From NCBI RefSeq assembly GCF_015694345.1, contig NZ_JADQDC010000011.1:62001-126000 (forward strand): a stretch of 64,000 bases of DNA, read 5' to 3'. The notes below the pieces were generated by a model. That model ran no database searches. It had not been told where the DNA came from and saw only the letters and a list, made by a program, of their open reading frames with translations. Of the stretch, positions 41,907 to 51,424 are shown piece after piece. Position 1 is the stretch's first letter. Each line of letters begins with the position of its first letter. Source of the stretch: Novosphingobium jiangmenense. Lineage in GTDB: Bacteria > Pseudomonadota > Alphaproteobacteria > Sphingomonadales > Sphingomonadaceae. Made by a program: the position numbers and the translations under genes.

Positions 41907-42677
41907 TCAGTATTTGTAGGACTGGCCACCGTCGATCGGGATGGTTGCGCCATTGATGAACGGGGCCTCGCCCGAGAGCAGGAAGGCGACGAGCGCGGCG
42001 ACTTCCTCGGGGCGGCCAAAGCGCTTCATCGGGTTGACCGAGACGAACTGCCGACCGGCCTCTTCCCAGTTGTCGCCGCCGATCTGGCGAAGCGAACCTT
42101 CGACCATCGCCGTCATGATCGCACCGGGAGCGATGGCGTTGATCTGCACGCCATACTGGCCGTATTCGACCGCCGAGTTGCGGGTGAGGCCGACGACGCC
42201 GTGCTTGGCGGCGGCATAGCCGCTCTGGTTGCCAACGCCGCGGATGCCGCCGACCGATGCCGTGTTGACGATCGCACCGAAGCCCTGTTCGCGCATCACC
42301 TTGAGCACGGCGGCCATGCCGAAGAACACGCCATCGAGGTTGATCGAGATGACGCGATGGAACTCCTCGGCGCCAAAGTTCTCGGTGAGGTTCTGGCGAC
42401 CCTCGATCCCGGCATTGTTGAAGAAGCCGTCGATCCGGCCGAACTCCGCCACCGTGGCATCGACATAGGCCTGGACTTGCGCGACGTCGGCAACGTCGGC
42501 CTTGATCAGCTTGGTCCGCGTGCCATCAGGCAAGCTCGCCCGTGCGGCCTCGAGCCAGTCCTCGCGCAGGTCGACCAGCGCGAGCGTGGCCCCTTCCTCT
42601 GCCAGTCGTTGCACCGTCGCCAGCCCAAGCCCGGAGCCGGCGCCCGTCACGATCACGACCTTGTCCTTGAAGCGCAT
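41907..42677 (-). CDS. Short-chain dehydrogenase/reductase
   Basis: A 256-residue classical SDR: TGAGSGLG (residues 11-18), NNAGIEG, a Ser in NTASVGG, YAAAK catalytic pair, and GQSYKY at the C-terminus. It lies 30 bases after the truncated DUF1254 copy and 33 bases before the FGE gene within the sulfatase operon. It presumably oxidises an alcohol exposed after desulfation. Substrate cannot be stated. Confidence 0.9.
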   Translation of the reverse strand: MRFKDKVVIVTGAGSGLGLATVQRLAEEGATLALVDLREDWLEAARASLPDGTRTKLIKADVADVAQVQAYVDATVAEFGRIDGFFNNAGIEGRQNLTENFGAEEFHRVISINLDGVFFGMAAVLKVMREQGFGAIVNTASVGGIRGVGNQSGYAAAKHGVVGLTRNSAVEYGQYGVQINAIAPGAIMTAMVEGSLRQIGGDNWEEAGRQFVSVNPMKRFGRPEEVAALVAFLLSGEAPFINGATIPIDGGQSYKY

Positions 42678-42707
42678 GTCCTCTTCCCTTTGCCTGTTTG
42701 CTCATGC

Positions 42708-43103
42708 CTACCAGACGCCCGGCCAGTCCGTGAACCGGCACATTGAGCAGGCGGTCAATCTCCGACCCGCTCGATAGCGGGGGGCGAGCCAAGCCGATGA
42801 ATAGATCGTATCGTTGTTCGGCCCGACGCCGACGCGCAGTTCGGGGCCGGAGAGCATCCGCCGATGCTTGAATGCGTTGATCGGCGTGCCCGGATCGCCC
42901 GCCGCCTGCCCCTGGGTGAACCGCTTGCGGATCAGCGCCGCCTCAACCAGCGGCATGCCCCAGACATGGGCGCGATAGGCAAGGTCCTCGACCTGGGCCT
43001 CGGTCAGCGAGAGCGTCGGCTGCGCAACCCTTGCCGCTGCCGGACATGCTGCGGGCGCCAGTACGGCCAGCGCGACAGCAAGCAGAAGCCTTTGCGCCCT
43101 CAT
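42708..43103 (-). pseudogene. Truncated DUF1254 protein
   Basis: A 131-residue frame with a signal peptide (LLLAVALAVLAPAACPA). It matches the N-terminal part of DUF1254 proteins: EDLAYRAHVWGMPLVEAALIRK, NAFKHRRMLSGPE and GPNNDTIYSSAWL, where the full neighbour has TPNADTLYSNAWLDL. Directly after this motif the sequence loses similarity (APRYRAGRRL onward) and stops, and only 30 bases remain before the next gene. About 330 residues, including all of DUF1214, are missing. It still overlaps its upstream neighbour by ATGA. It is most likely a deletion remnant, though expression of a short secreted protein cannot be excluded. Confidence 0.6.
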
Positions 43104-44524
43104 TCCGTCACCTTCCGGATTGGCGGTGGCCGCCACGAGCCGTTGGTGATCGCAGGGTCCGGTCCCTGCGCCCGGATCACCACATTGAAGGGCCCATCAG
43201 GGATCGGCAGCAGGTTCGCGCCTTTCGGGTGCCCGTGAAGATTGCGGCTGAACACTATGGTGACCGAGCCGTCCTTTGCCCGTTTGAGGCCCAGTGTACG
43301 ATCGCCGATCAGGTAGCGTCCGAGCGCGTTGGGAACCAGTTCGCGCGTGGCGGTGTCATAGACCGTGACCGACCAAAAGAAACGGGCGGGCGGCGGCGGA
43401 GCGAGCACCATCCGGTAGTCCGACCTTGCCCCGTCGAGCCGCTCGCCATCGGCGTCGGTAAAGGTCGAGAACGGGTGGTTCTCGTCGATCACGTTTGCGC
43501 CGGTGCCGCGCGTGTTGATGACGGCGCGATAGAGGTAGTTGGAGCCATAGCGCCCGACGTCGACCGGATCGGTCCAGCCGTCAGGCCGGGACCCCGTCTG
43601 GTTGAGGGACGCTTTCACGACGCCTTGCGCATCGGCGAAACCCTGCTCGATACCGGCCTTCGTTGCGGCATCTGACAGCGCTTCGGCGATTGTCCGCCTG
43701 CCCGCCACGCCGATGGGATGAAAGCCATGGACGAGGGCTTGCTCGCCAACGGGATGGCCGCAGGTGCGCAGCACGAAATCGAGGATGCGCATGAACCCGG
43801 CGGCACTGAAGTCCTGACCATCGGGAAAGTCCGTCGCAAGCGCCTGGCCAGCCACCGGTTGCAGACGGAAGCGATCCTGCAAGGCCTGCGCCGCGCCGAG
43901 GTCCTTGGCCGACGGTTGCACCAGAAGCCGGAGCAGGATCCAGGTGAAAGGCGTGCTAACCCGGAAGAGCGTGGTCCCTTCCGGCACATCGCCCCGCCAG
44001 TCGGTCGTCGCGATCAGGAAGCGACCGCCCTTGAAGCCATGGGTGCGCGCGCTGATGTTCGAGGCATTGCCGTGAATGTCGAGGAAGTTCGCCGTGAAGT
44101 ACCGCCCCGCCGTGTCGGGCACCTCGAACAGGACCGGACCGTTGCGCAGATCGAGCCAGGCATTGGAATAGAGCGTGTCGGCGTTGGGGGTCTTGAACGG
44201 CTTGTAGCCGGGACCAGCCAGCGCCCGGCCATGCGCGAAGGCATTGAAGCCGACGTAGAGCGGATTGCCCTTGTCGACCGCCTGGTCATACATCTGGCGG
44301 TATTCGAGCACCGCCGCCGTGCCGTAGATCGTGGCATCAAAGGCGCGCGCCCGCGCCAGCGCCTGCCTCGCCTCCGGGTTTGCCGGAAGCATGTCTTCCA
44401 GCCGCGCCGACTGAAACTGATCGGCGAGCGTCGGATCGTAGGCCGGAGCGCTCGCACTGGCAGCGGGAGTGCAGGCGAGCAGGGCAAGGCCCGCCAGACC
44501 TTGCCCTGCCAGACTCGTCCTCAC
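43100..44524 (-). CDS. DUF1254/DUF1214 domain protein, exported
   Basis: A 474-residue precursor with a signal peptide ending CTPAASASA. The DUF1254 half contains FKTPNADTLYSNAWLDLRNGP and VLFEVPDTAGRYFTANFLDIHGN (quoted in part), and the C-terminal DUF1214 half contains RFFWSVTVYDTATRELV. The family is periplasmic and of unsettled function, often beside sulfatases and TonB receptors. It overlaps the sulfatase stop by ATGA and the truncated DUF1254 start by ATGA, so it is firmly in the operon. Confidence 0.88.
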   Translation of the reverse strand: MRTSLAGQGLAGLALLACTPAASASAPAYDPTLADQFQSARLEDMLPANPEARQALARARAFDATIYGTAAVLEYRQMYDQAVDKGNPLYVGFNAFAHGRALAGPGYKPFKTPNADTLYSNAWLDLRNGPVLFEVPDTAGRYFTANFLDIHGNASNISARTHGFKGGRFLIATTDWRGDVPEGTTLFRVSTPFTWILLRLLVQPSAKDLGAAQALQDRFRLQPVAGQALATDFPDGQDFSAAGFMRILDFVLRTCGHPVGEQALVHGFHPIGVAGRRTIAEALSDAATKAGIEQGFADAQGVVKASLNQTGSRPDGWTDPVDVGRYGSNYLYRAVINTRGTGANVIDENHPFSTFTDADGERLDGARSDYRMVLAPPPPARFFWSVTVYDTATRELVPNALGRYLIGDRTLGLKRAKDGSVTIVFSRNLHGHPKGANLLPIPDGPFNVVIRAQGPDPAITNGSWRPPPIRKVTE

Positions 44525-46881
44525 TTGATCGAGACCCGCACCTCGCGAAGCTCGCCGGTAAAGGCGCTGTCCTCGACGCGGTAATCGGGGCTGACCGCAC
44601 TGATGCGATCGAGGCCGATGTCGAGGCCTTCGGTGTGCGAGAGCCAGCCTGCCACCGTGCGCCCCAACCTGCCGGAGCCGACCGCCTTGCCATCGACGTA
44701 GAGCGTCAACGTGCCCGGCGTGCCCGGGGTTGCCGTGTCGGCGGAGAACTCGGCAGACAGCGTGTGCGCGCCATCGGCAAGGGCACTGTCAGCAGCAACG
44801 GTAAAGGCGTCCGCACCCACCGCGTTGTAATGGAACACCGGCTTGCCGTCCTTCATATAGAAGGAATAGCCGCCAAAGCGCCCGCCTTGCGCGATCATCA
44901 CGCCCTTTGTGCTGCTGCCCGCGGTGACATCGGCATCGATGCGGAAGCTCTTGCCGATGGTGTGCGGCGCGGCATCTTCGGCGATCGTCGCGGCACCGGG
45001 TCGATAGGTGAAGCTTGTGCGATAGGCACCGAGCGAAGGGCGTCCCTGCGTTCCCTGGCTGTAATCGTGGATCGGCAGGATGTTGTTCTTCGCGGCCTCA
45101 GCCCAGAACAGGTCCTGCATTTCCTTGAGCTTGGCCGGGTCCTTCTTGGCGAGATCCTTTGCCGTGGTGAAGTCGGTGTCGAGATTGAACAGCGACCATT
45201 CGCGCTGGTCCGGTCCGACCGTCAGCTTGCGATCGCCCGCTGCGCCTGCTTCCCACGCCGCGCGCTTGGGCAGGGTTCCGGCCATCCAGCCGTCCTTGTA
45301 GATGCCGAAGTTCTCCATCATCTCGTAGATCTGCATCCGACGAGCCGATGGCGCAGAGCCCTGCTGGAAGGTGTAGGCAAGGCTGATCCCGTCAACCGGC
45401 TTCTGGGGCACACCCTTCACCACCTCGGGCGACTTGATCCCGACGGCTTCGAGCACTGTCGGCGCAATGTCGCTGACATGGGCATACTGCGAGCGGAATG
45501 CGCCCTTGTCGGTAATGCGCTTGGGCCATGACACGACCATGCCGTTGCGCACGCCGCCAGCCTGCGAGGCGACCTGCTTCCACCACGGGAACGGCGAATT
45601 GGTCGCCCATGCCCATGCGGCGGGGAAGTGGTTGTAGAGCTTCGGCCCACCGATATCGTCGATGTGCGCCATCTTCTCGGCCATGGTTTCCCTGCGGCCG
45701 GTGATGGTGGACTGTTCGTAGAGCAGGCCCTCCGGGCCGCCTTCGGCGCTGCTGCCGTTGTCGCCCTGGATGTAGACGATCAGTGTGTTGTCGAGCTCGC
45801 CGGTCTCGCGGATCGCGTCGATCAGGCGGCCGGTCTGGAAGTCGGAATAGGAGACGCTGGCGGCATAGGCTTCCATCAGGCGCGCGTAGAGCTTCTTCTG
45901 GTCGGCGCTGAGTGAATCCCACGCCGGCAGCGAAGCCGGGCGCGGCGAAAGCTGGGAGTTGGCGGGGATGATGCCCATGCGCTTCTGGCGCGCGAAGGTC
46001 TCCTCGCGCAGCTTGTCCCAACCCTGGTCGAACTTGCCCTTGAACTTGTCGAGCCAGTCCTTCGGCGCATGGTGTGGCGTGTGCGCGATGCCCGGCGCGT
46101 AGTACATGAAGAACGGCTTGTCGGGTGCGGCGGCCTGCTGGGTGCGCATCCACTTGATCGCGTGATCGGCCATGTCCTTCTCGAAGAAGTAGTTGGGATC
46201 ATCGTGCGGTGGTTCGACCGGAAGCGTATTCTCGACGATGCTCGGCTGCCACATCGAGGTATCGGCCGAGAGGAAGCCGTAGAAGTATTCGAAGCCGAGG
46301 CCGGTGGGCCACTGGTTGAACGGACCTGCCGCGCTGGACTGCCATTCGGGCGTCAGGTGGCTCTTGCCGAACATGGCCGTGTTGAAGCCGTTCTCCTTGA
46401 GCACTTCGGCGACGGTGGCGGCGGAGTCCGGGATCACGGTGGTGTAGCCGTCATAGCCGGTGGGCAGGTTGGTGACGTTGCCCATGTCGACGTTCTGCGG
46501 CAGGCGCCCGGTCAGCAGCGAAGCGCGGGTGGGCGAGCACAGCGCCGTCGTATTGAAGCGGTTGTAGCGCAGGCCGGTCTGGGCGAGCGCATCGAAGGTT
46601 GCAGTTGGCACCGGGCCGCCGAACGCGCTGGTCACGCCGAAGCCGACGTCGTCTGTCAGGATGACGAGGACGTTGGGCGCGCCCTTTGGGGCCTGCGGCT
46701 GCGAAGGCCATGTCGGGGCATGGCTTTCCTGCACGGTCTTGCCGACCTTCCCGGCCAGCGGATCGGCCGCCGCATCCTGTGCAAGGACGAAGGAAGGCGC
46801 GAGAAGGGCCACGATGGCGGAAGCTCCGCAGAGCCGGCGCTTGTGGGCGGACAAACGGAGAGCGGAACGGACTGCGCGCAT
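44521..46881 (-). CDS. Arylsulfatase, Cys-type, exported
   Basis: A 786-residue precursor. Start is ATG at 46881 (MRAVRSALRL) with GAAGAGG upstream. A signal peptide (VALLAPSFVLAQ) precedes the sulfatase domain: VILTDDVGFG, modification motif C-S-P-T-R at Cys115, GKSHLTPEW and IQGDNGSSAEGG. The C-terminal 200 residues form an extra beta-rich domain seen in long arylsulfatases of this family. The Cys needs formylglycine conversion by the FGE in the same operon. It is 89 bases after the TonB receptor gene, and probably desulfates the imported ligand. Confidence 0.93.
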   Translation of the reverse strand: MRAVRSALRLSAHKRRLCGASAIVALLAPSFVLAQDAAADPLAGKVGKTVQESHAPTWPSQPQAPKGAPNVLVILTDDVGFGVTSAFGGPVPTATFDALAQTGLRYNRFNTTALCSPTRASLLTGRLPQNVDMGNVTNLPTGYDGYTTVIPDSAATVAEVLKENGFNTAMFGKSHLTPEWQSSAAGPFNQWPTGLGFEYFYGFLSADTSMWQPSIVENTLPVEPPHDDPNYFFEKDMADHAIKWMRTQQAAAPDKPFFMYYAPGIAHTPHHAPKDWLDKFKGKFDQGWDKLREETFARQKRMGIIPANSQLSPRPASLPAWDSLSADQKKLYARLMEAYAASVSYSDFQTGRLIDAIRETGELDNTLIVYIQGDNGSSAEGGPEGLLYEQSTITGRRETMAEKMAHIDDIGGPKLYNHFPAAWAWATNSPFPWWKQVASQAGGVRNGMVVSWPKRITDKGAFRSQYAHVSDIAPTVLEAVGIKSPEVVKGVPQKPVDGISLAYTFQQGSAPSARRMQIYEMMENFGIYKDGWMAGTLPKRAAWEAGAAGDRKLTVGPDQREWSLFNLDTDFTTAKDLAKKDPAKLKEMQDLFWAEAAKNNILPIHDYSQGTQGRPSLGAYRTSFTYRPGAATIAEDAAPHTIGKSFRIDADVTAGSSTKGVMIAQGGRFGGYSFYMKDGKPVFHYNAVGADAFTVAADSALADGAHTLSAEFSADTATPGTPGTLTLYVDGKAVGSGRLGRTVAGWLSHTEGLDIGLDRISAVSPDYRVEDSAFTGELREVRVSIK

Positions 46882-46970
46882 CGCGGAAACCTCTTCGCGT
46901 GAAATCTTGGGGAAAAGCCCCGGTCGCGCCACCCTCGGCAGAAGGGTGGGCGACCGGGCAAGGGAGGATC

Positions 46971-49490
46971 TCAGTACTTGAAGGTCGCCTGGACCATGAC
47001 CGTCCGCGGCAGGGTGGCAAAGCCGATCTGGTCGGCCAGGACACCGGTGGTGCCGCCTGTGCCCGAACCGGTGTTCGGGGCATCGGTACCGCCGGTGGCA
47101 TACCAGCGGTTGGTCAGGTTCTTGCCGATGACTGCCAGCTCCCAGCGCTCGTTCTCTGTGCGCAGGCGCAGCGAGGCGTCGAGATTGACGTAGCTGTTCT
47201 GCAGCGTGGCCAGGTTGCCGAATGCGGTGGCGAGGTAGGAGTCGCTGTAGCGGGCATCCACCGCCATCCCCAGCGTCAGGCCGCCGGGCAGCTTGGCGTC
47301 ATAGTTCACGCCCAGCGTGCCGACCCATTCGGGCGCATTGGCCGTCGGATGTCCCTTGAGGTTCTGGCGATTGGCAACAGCGTCGGTGGCGGCATTGAAC
47401 GGACGAGCCGTGCCGTTGGGGGTGCCATCGTTGACGTAGACCAGGTTGCACCCCTGCGCCCGGGTCTGCCCGGCATAGCACGGCGCGCCGATCGCGTTGC
47501 CATAGCGCGACTTGTTGTAGTTGATCGAGCCGTGGATGTCGAAGCCGTCAAGCCCGCGCGGGGCGAACTCGAAGTCCACTTCCACGCCCCTCGTCCCCGC
47601 CGAACCAGCGTTGATCGTGGTGAAGGCGAAGATGTCGGAACGGAAGAAGTCGAGCTGCAGGTTCGTGTACTTGTAGCTGTAAGCGGTCACGTTGAAGCGC
47701 AGCTGGCGGTCCATCAGCATCGTCTTGATGCCGCCTTCGAAGCCGCGGGCCTTCTCAGGATCGAACTCGAAATCGGGCAGGCCGGCATTCGGGCTGAGAA
47801 TGCCCGAGTTCGAGAAGCCACCCGACTTGTAGGCGGTCTTGTAGGCACCCCAGATGTTGATGTCCGAAGTGGGCTTGAAGCTGAAGGTTACTTCCGGCGA
47901 CCAGTCATTGAAGGTCTGGTTCGAACGGATCGTCGTGCCGGGCAGGAAGATGCCCTGGGTCACGCGCACCGGGTGCGAATAGGGCTGCAGGAAGTAGCTG
48001 TCCTTGGTTTCGTGCGTGTAGCGCACGCCGCCGGTCAGTTCGACCCGGTCGACCGGCTTGTAGATCACCTGCCCGAACCCGGCGATCGTTTCGCCTTCGG
48101 TCTCAGAATCCTTCGAGTTGGCCAGATAGCGCTGGAACGGCTGCGGTGCATTGCTGTTCTCGAGGCCGCCCGACGCAGTCCACGCAAGGTAATCGCGCTT
48201 GGTCTTCTGGTAGTAGCCGCCGACCATGAGGTTGACCGGACCATCATACGAGGTGAGCGCGCGGAGTTCCTCGGAGAAGGCGTGGAAGGTCGACCATTCG
48301 GTTGCGAATACGCCCGGCGCACCCGAACGCGAGACGCTGTCACCATCAAACTGGAAGATATTGCGGTTCCAGTTGTAGTTGGTGACCGATGTCAGCGTGA
48401 CGTGGTCCATCTCGTAGGCAAGGTTCGCGTTGATCGCCCAGCTCTTGTACTGGTTGCCGGTCTGCCCGTCCTTGTTGGCAAAGGGCACGGTCGCCGCGAT
48501 AGCCGAAGGAAACCGGTTGGCAGACGACTGGAACGCACGGGCGCACGGGATCGCCGGGTTGCCCGCCGACTTGCCGGTCGGGCAATTGTAGAGCACCGAC
48601 GATGCTGCCGGATTGTTTGAATTGTTGGTGCCGTAGTTGGCCTTGATCGTGGCGGTGAACTGGTCGGTCGGCTCCCACTTCACGGTGCCGCGCACGTAGA
48701 ACTCCTCGCTGCGACCATCGCCTGCAGGGCCGGAAACGTGGTTGGTCGGCGTGACGACCTGCGAGGTCGAGGTGCGGTCCAGCGTCGGGTAGGTCTGGTC
48801 GGTGCCGATCTGCTTGAAGTAGCCGCGGTTCATCTTGCTGCCGCGAATGGCCAGACGTACGCCGAGCGTGTCGGACAGCGGCGTCGAGATGATTGCCTCG
48901 CCGACCATCTGGCGGGCGCGGAACTCGTACCCTGCCCGCGCGATGACTTCCAGTTCGTCGCCCGGATCGGCCGTGGTGATCGAAACAACGCCGGCGGTGG
49001 CGTTCTTGCCGAAGAACAGCGCCTGCGGACCCTTGAGGATTTCCAGCCGGCCGAGATCGAAGAAGCCTTCGTTGATCGTGCGGCCCTGGCCGTAGTAGGC
49101 GCCATCGACGATCACGGCGACGGACTGCTCGAGGCCGATCGAGGTGGTGTTCGAACCGATGCCGCGCAGCACCAGCGTGGCGCCGGAACCGGAAGGCGAA
49201 CGGCCGACCACGAACGAAGGCGTGCTCGCCGCAATGCGCTCGAGGCTGGTCAGGTCGTACTTCTGGATGGTGGCCGCCGAGATCGCGGTGACCGCAACCG
49301 GCACGTCCTGCGTGGTCTCGGTACGCTTTCGCGCGGTCACCACGATGTCCTGGATGCCGCCCTGTTCGGCAGCTTCCGTTTGCGGCTCTTCCGGTCGATC
49401 CTGAGCCTGCGCGACAGCCGGCAAAGCAAGCGCCGTTCCGGCCATCAGCAGTCCGAATGCTCCACGCCCGATGCGCAAATGCGTTCTCAT
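46971..49490 (-). CDS. TonB-dependent receptor of the sulfatase operon
   Basis: An 839-residue precursor. Start is ATG at 49490 (MRTHLRIGRG), signal peptide ending AVAQAQD, TonB box QDIVVTARK (about residues 46-54), plug domain LRGIGSNTTSIGLEQ and RLEILKGPQALFFGKNATAGVV, barrel ending ATFKY. The receptor heads a TonB-sulfatase-DUF1254-DUF1254 remnant-SDR-FGE operon and therefore likely imports a sulfated organic compound. A divergent TetR gene shares the 234-base upstream region. Confidence 0.93.
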   Translation of the reverse strand: MRTHLRIGRGAFGLLMAGTALALPAVAQAQDRPEEPQTEAAEQGGIQDIVVTARKRTETTQDVPVAVTAISAATIQKYDLTSLERIAASTPSFVVGRSPSGSGATLVLRGIGSNTTSIGLEQSVAVIVDGAYYGQGRTINEGFFDLGRLEILKGPQALFFGKNATAGVVSITTADPGDELEVIARAGYEFRARQMVGEAIISTPLSDTLGVRLAIRGSKMNRGYFKQIGTDQTYPTLDRTSTSQVVTPTNHVSGPAGDGRSEEFYVRGTVKWEPTDQFTATIKANYGTNNSNNPAASSVLYNCPTGKSAGNPAIPCARAFQSSANRFPSAIAATVPFANKDGQTGNQYKSWAINANLAYEMDHVTLTSVTNYNWNRNIFQFDGDSVSRSGAPGVFATEWSTFHAFSEELRALTSYDGPVNLMVGGYYQKTKRDYLAWTASGGLENSNAPQPFQRYLANSKDSETEGETIAGFGQVIYKPVDRVELTGGVRYTHETKDSYFLQPYSHPVRVTQGIFLPGTTIRSNQTFNDWSPEVTFSFKPTSDINIWGAYKTAYKSGGFSNSGILSPNAGLPDFEFDPEKARGFEGGIKTMLMDRQLRFNVTAYSYKYTNLQLDFFRSDIFAFTTINAGSAGTRGVEVDFEFAPRGLDGFDIHGSINYNKSRYGNAIGAPCYAGQTRAQGCNLVYVNDGTPNGTARPFNAATDAVANRQNLKGHPTANAPEWVGTLGVNYDAKLPGGLTLGMAVDARYSDSYLATAFGNLATLQNSYVNLDASLRLRTENERWELAVIGKNLTNRWYATGGTDAPNTGSGTGGTTGVLADQIGFATLPRTVMVQATFKY

Positions 49491-49565
49491 CTCAAACACT
49501 CCCCTCTTCCCAAATCCAGGCGTGATTCGCGTTCGCCCCTGTTGCCACCATATTTCCGGACGCAG

Positions 49566-49715
49566 GCGTTTAACGCACCTGACTTTTTGATGAGCATGGA
49601 TTTCGGCAAATTCCGAAGGATTCGTGGGGGATCTGCTAGAGTTTCCACGATTTTTGTAACGCACAAGCCTTATAACTTTTGAGAGAGCCTTTCCGATTGA
49701 GCGCAGTTGCGTTAC
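49566..49715. promoter_or_regulatory. Repeated TAACGCA elements in the divergent TonB/TetR region
   Basis: GCGTT-T-AACGC is a perfect palindrome at 49566-49576. TAACGCAC occurs at 49571-49578 and again at 49657-49664, and its inverse TGCGTTA at 49708-49714. The three copies in 150 bases between divergent genes are good candidates for half-sites of the adjacent TetR regulator. Confidence 0.45.
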
Positions 49716-49724
49716 CAACGACCC

Positions 49725-50411
49725 ATGATTCCACCAGCAGAAGCGCTTGCGAACGACACGGCCGACAGCAAGGTCCAGCTGATCCTTGCTGGCGAAAAAC
49801 TCTTCGCCGAACAGGGTGTCGAGGGGGCTTCCCTGCGCGAGATCGCTGCCCTGGCGGGGCATGGCAACAACAATGCGGTGCGCTATCACTTCGGGTCGAA
49901 GCAGGGCCTCGTGCAGGCTATCTTCCGCCACCGGGTCGTGCAGATGGAACCGGTGCGTGCCGGGCTGATCGAGCGCCTCGAGGAGCGCAACCTGACCACC
50001 GACGCCCGGGCCATCATCGAGGTCATCTGCCTGCCGTACTTCACGCTTCGCGGGCCGGACGGCACCTTTTCCTATCCGGCCTTCATGCTGCAATATCTGC
50101 TGTACTACCGTCCCAAGGGCGTGCGCCACACCGCCGACGAAGCCGGAGCGCTCTCGCCCGCTCTGAACAAAGCGCAGGACTTGCTGCGCAAGCGGCTGGA
50201 CTATCTGCCGCCGGAAATCTCGGACCGGCGCATTCTCCACGCGATGATCACCTTCGTCACCGCCGTTATCGGTGCCGAGAACACCAAGCCGAAGATCAGC
50301 CGGGAGCAGTATCTGGCGCTGATCGACGACACGCTCAACCAGATCGTTGCGGCGTTGGTCATGCAATGCTCGCCATCAGCCACGACGCTTGTCGGCGAAT
50401 TCGCGGGTTGA
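49725..50411 (+). CDS. TetR-family regulator of the sulfatase operon
   Basis: A 228-residue regulator. The HTH reads QGVEGASLREIAALAGHGNN and continues AVRYHFGSKQGLVQAIFRHR. Start is ATG at 49725 (MIPPAEAL); TTG at 49707 is possible but would overlap the TGCGTTA element. It is transcribed away from the TonB receptor operon and is probably its repressor. A perfect palindromic terminator lies 43 bases past its stop. Confidence 0.88.
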   Translation: MIPPAEALANDTADSKVQLILAGEKLFAEQGVEGASLREIAALAGHGNNNAVRYHFGSKQGLVQAIFRHRVVQMEPVRAGLIERLEERNLTTDARAIIEVICLPYFTLRGPDGTFSYPAFMLQYLLYYRPKGVRHTADEAGALSPALNKAQDLLRKRLDYLPPEISDRRILHAMITFVTAVIGAENTKPKISREQYLALIDDTLNQIVAALVMQCSPSATTLVGEFAG

Positions 50412-50453
50412 AATGATCAGCCTGGAGCGCTCTGCCTTGGCCTGACAGACGAA

Positions 50454-50483
50454 GCCCTCCCCTTCCTGCAGGAAGGGGAGGGC
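50454..50483. terminator. Bidirectional terminator hairpin
   Basis: A 30-base perfect palindrome: GCCCTCCCCTTCC, TGCA, then its exact reverse complement. It lies between the convergent TetR and TorF-type genes. The 13-base stem would be very stable; no long T-run follows on either side. Confidence 0.8.
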
Positions 50484-50527
50484 CTGTTCGAGGAACGTCA
50501 GTCACAGGCGGCAGGGCCGCCCGTGCA

Positions 50528-51382
50528 TCAGAACGCAGCGGTCAGCGAGACGACCACGGTCGAACCGGCGATCGTGCCGACACCGTCCTGCCCGCGCGAG
50601 AAGCTCGGCTGCAGGTAGGCGGCTTCTGCATCGCTGATGTCGGTGTCGACATAGGCCACGCCCAGCGTCAGCGGGGTGCCCTTGATCGCGTAGTCGGCGC
50701 CAAGCGACCAGTCGAGGTATTCGCCGGTCGGCGCGACCGACGTTGCGAACGGGCCAAGGCCGTCGTTGCCCTTCGAGTAGCCGACGTGGGCCTTCAGGGT
50801 GAGGCCGGTGTCGGGAATGCCCGCAGCAGCGTCGGTCCAGATGTAGAGGTTGTCGTTCTTGTCGCCCGGGTTGGTGTAGACGCCGGCAGCAGCGGCAGCA
50901 CCGTTGGCGTACCACGCGCCAAGGGCTTCCTGCTTCGGCGCATAGGCGACGCCGGCGGTCAGCGAAGCCGGGCCGACCGTGCCTGAGACCTTGACGTAGG
51001 GCTCGATGAAGTCGGTGTTGTCGAAGCCGCGCGGGTACATGTACCAGGTCGCGCCGACATCGACCGTCGCGCCGCCGAAGGTGTGCTTGTAGCCGGCGAT
51101 CAGGTCGAGTTCCATGTTGGCGCCGCCGAAGGTTCCCCAGCCGGCGAGGTTCGAACCCCAGGTGCCAACGTAGAAGCCGCTTTCATGGGCAATGGTGAGG
51201 CCGCCCTGAATGGCGAGCGAGCGGTCGGACTGCGACACGCCGCGGAAACGGTAGTCGGAGACGAGGCCGACGCTGCCCGAAACGGTGATGGGCTTCGATT
51301 CTTCCGCTTCCTGCGCGAAAGCCGGCGTCGCGAAAAGCGCAAGGGCGAGAGGGGCCACGGCTGCGGCGAGACGGATCTTCAT
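50528..51382 (-). CDS. TorF-family putative porin
   Basis: A 284-residue outer-membrane protein with a signal peptide (ALFATPAFAQ). VSDYRFRGVSQSDRSLAIQGG is the diagnostic TorF sequence, and the protein ends VVVSLTAAF with a C-terminal Phe. The family is thought to form channels. The first codons (MKIR) and the 40 bases upstream match those of the outer-membrane protein gene at 51579-52526, although the mature proteins differ. No operon partner is close. Confidence 0.88.
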   Translation of the reverse strand: MKIRLAAAVAPLALALFATPAFAQEAEESKPITVSGSVGLVSDYRFRGVSQSDRSLAIQGGLTIAHESGFYVGTWGSNLAGWGTFGGANMELDLIAGYKHTFGGATVDVGATWYMYPRGFDNTDFIEPYVKVSGTVGPASLTAGVAYAPKQEALGAWYANGAAAAAGVYTNPGDKNDNLYIWTDAAAGIPDTGLTLKAHVGYSKGNDGLGPFATSVAPTGEYLDWSLGADYAIKGTPLTLGVAYVDTDISDAEAAYLQPSFSRGQDGVGTIAGSTVVVSLTAAF

Positions 51383-51384
51383 AC

Positions 51385-51424
51385 GGAACGCTCCCTGTAT
51401 AGGTTATCACGTTCCACCTGCGTC
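51385..51424 (-). promoter_or_regulatory. Hairpin leader element before the TorF-type gene
   Basis: On the gene strand GGAACG (51415-51410) pairs with CGTTCC (51390-51385). The AGGGAG ribosome-binding site lies in the loop and touches the 3' stem, and the ATG follows 2 bases later. The flanking GACGCAGGT and CAGGGAGCGTTCC are identical to those before the gene at 52526, while loop lengths differ. It looks like an RNA structure controlling translation. Confidence 0.6.
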
